Source of the DNA: Betaproteobacteria bacterium
Lineage (GTDB): Bacteria; Pseudomonadota; Gammaproteobacteria; Burkholderiales; Burkholderiaceae_C
DNA: 8,248 bases
NCBI GenBank assembly: GCA_005884255.1
Contig: VBDL01000187.1
Location: 1-8,248, forward strand
Direction: 5' to 3'
Each line of letters opens with the position of its first letter. The first letter of the stretch is position 1. The notes under the pieces are model-generated. The model was not told the DNA's origin. It did not search any database and saw nothing but the letters and a program-made list of their open reading frames with translations. Position numbers and translations under genes: made by a program. This document shows positions 7,786-8,248 of the stretch, piece by piece.

Positions 7786-8248
7786 ATGGCTTTCGATCCC
7801 TCCCCCAAGGTGCAGGACCTCCAGCGACGCTTGACCGCGTTCATGGAGGAGCACATCTACCCGAACGAGAAACGGCACATCGAGGAGGCCGAGACGCTCG
7901 GCCCGTGGAAGGTGCTGCCGGTCATCGAGGAGCTGAAGCCCAAGGCGCGGGCCCAGGGGCTGTGGAACCTGTTCCTGCCGGAGAGCGAACACGGCGCCGG
8001 CCTCGCCAACCTCGAGTACGCGCCGCTGTGCGAGATCATGGGCCGCTCGTTGCTGGCCCCCGAGGTGTTCAACTGCTCCGCGCCCGACACGGGCAACATG
8101 GAGGTGCTGGCTCGCTACGGCACGAAGGAACAGCAGAAGCAGTGGCTCGAGCCGCTGCTTGCGGGCGAGATCCGGTCCTGCTTCGCGATGACGGAGCCGA
8201 AGGTTGCCTCAAGTGACGCGACGAACATCGAATCGTCCATCGTGCGAG
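7786..8248 (+). CDS. Acyl-CoA dehydrogenase, ACAD10/11-like (3'-truncated by window edge)
   Basis: FAD-dependent acyl-CoA dehydrogenase family enzyme; only the first 154 codons are in the window. ATG 7786 has AGGA about 6 bases upstream. The protein begins MAFDPSPKVQDLQRRL, with an all-helical N-terminal domain including LRRL/FMEEHIYPNE-type helices, LFLPESEHGAGL, and ends with AMTEPKVASSDATNIES, the flavin/substrate signature in the VASSDATN form typical of ACAD10/11 relatives. The tight pairing with the upstream phosphotransferase-family kinase supports that subfamily, where the two activities act together on 4-hydroxyacyl-CoA. The catalytic base region is outside the window, so classical dehydrogenation versus the ACAD10/11 reaction cannot be judged from residues. 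The frame is intact to the edge. Confidence 0.92.
   Translation, partial: MAFDPSPKVQDLQRRLTAFMEEHIYPNEKRHIEEAETLGPWKVLPVIEELKPKARAQGLWNLFLPESEHGAGLANLEYAPLCEIMGRSLLAPEVFNCSAPDTGNMEVLARYGTKEQQKQWLEPLLAGEIRSCFAMTEPKVASSDATNIESSIVR

Overview
The window is about 8.2 kb of GC-rich, tightly packed bacterial chromosome. Codon use, the run of high-GC antisense open frames and the gene families (Liv-type ABC transporter, fatty-acyl-CoA ligase, ACAD10/11-type acyl-CoA dehydrogenase with a phosphotransferase-family partner) suggest a betaproteobacterium of the Burkholderiales, such as a Variovorax- or Bordetella-like organism. That placement is inference from family resemblance; no ribosomal or other marker gene is present.

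Layout from left to right: (1) the 3' part of an AMP-forming acyl-CoA ligase on the + strand (2-1342), cut by the window edge. (2) A convergent operon on the - strand, in transcription order from 6199 down to 1333: a branched-chain-amino-acid-type substrate-binding protein gene that is frameshifted and internally deleted (5047-6199), livG ATPase (4274-5050), livF ATPase (3547-4281), livH permease (2453-3529) and livM permease (1333-2436). The genes overlap or are spaced by 17 bases or less. (3) A roughly 490-base divergent region (6200-6691) with a 7-bp inverted repeat that could be an operator and a decayed short-chain dehydrogenase fragment. (4) A + strand pair: an aminoglycoside-phosphotransferase-fold kinase (6692-7759) and, 26 bases later, the start of an ACAD10/11-like acyl-CoA dehydrogenase (7786 to the edge).

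Together these genes look like an uptake and catabolism island for a carboxylic acid: import by a Liv-type transporter, activation to a CoA thioester, then processing by the kinase/dehydrogenase pair. Ligase, SDR, APH-family kinase and ACAD10/11-type dehydrogenase are the same kinds of parts as in the levulinate (4-oxo/4-hydroxy acid) pathway of Pseudomonas putida (lva operon) and in human ACAD10/11. The substrate here is not determined by the sequence.

The most notable anomalies are the broken binding-protein gene, whose frameshift removes the stop and opens a continuous frame into livG, and the broken SDR gene next door. Both carry an internal deletion plus a frame change within about 1.3 kb. 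This could be real gene decay or a local assembly problem. I see no mobile element, CRISPR array, tRNA, rRNA or clearly new type of system.
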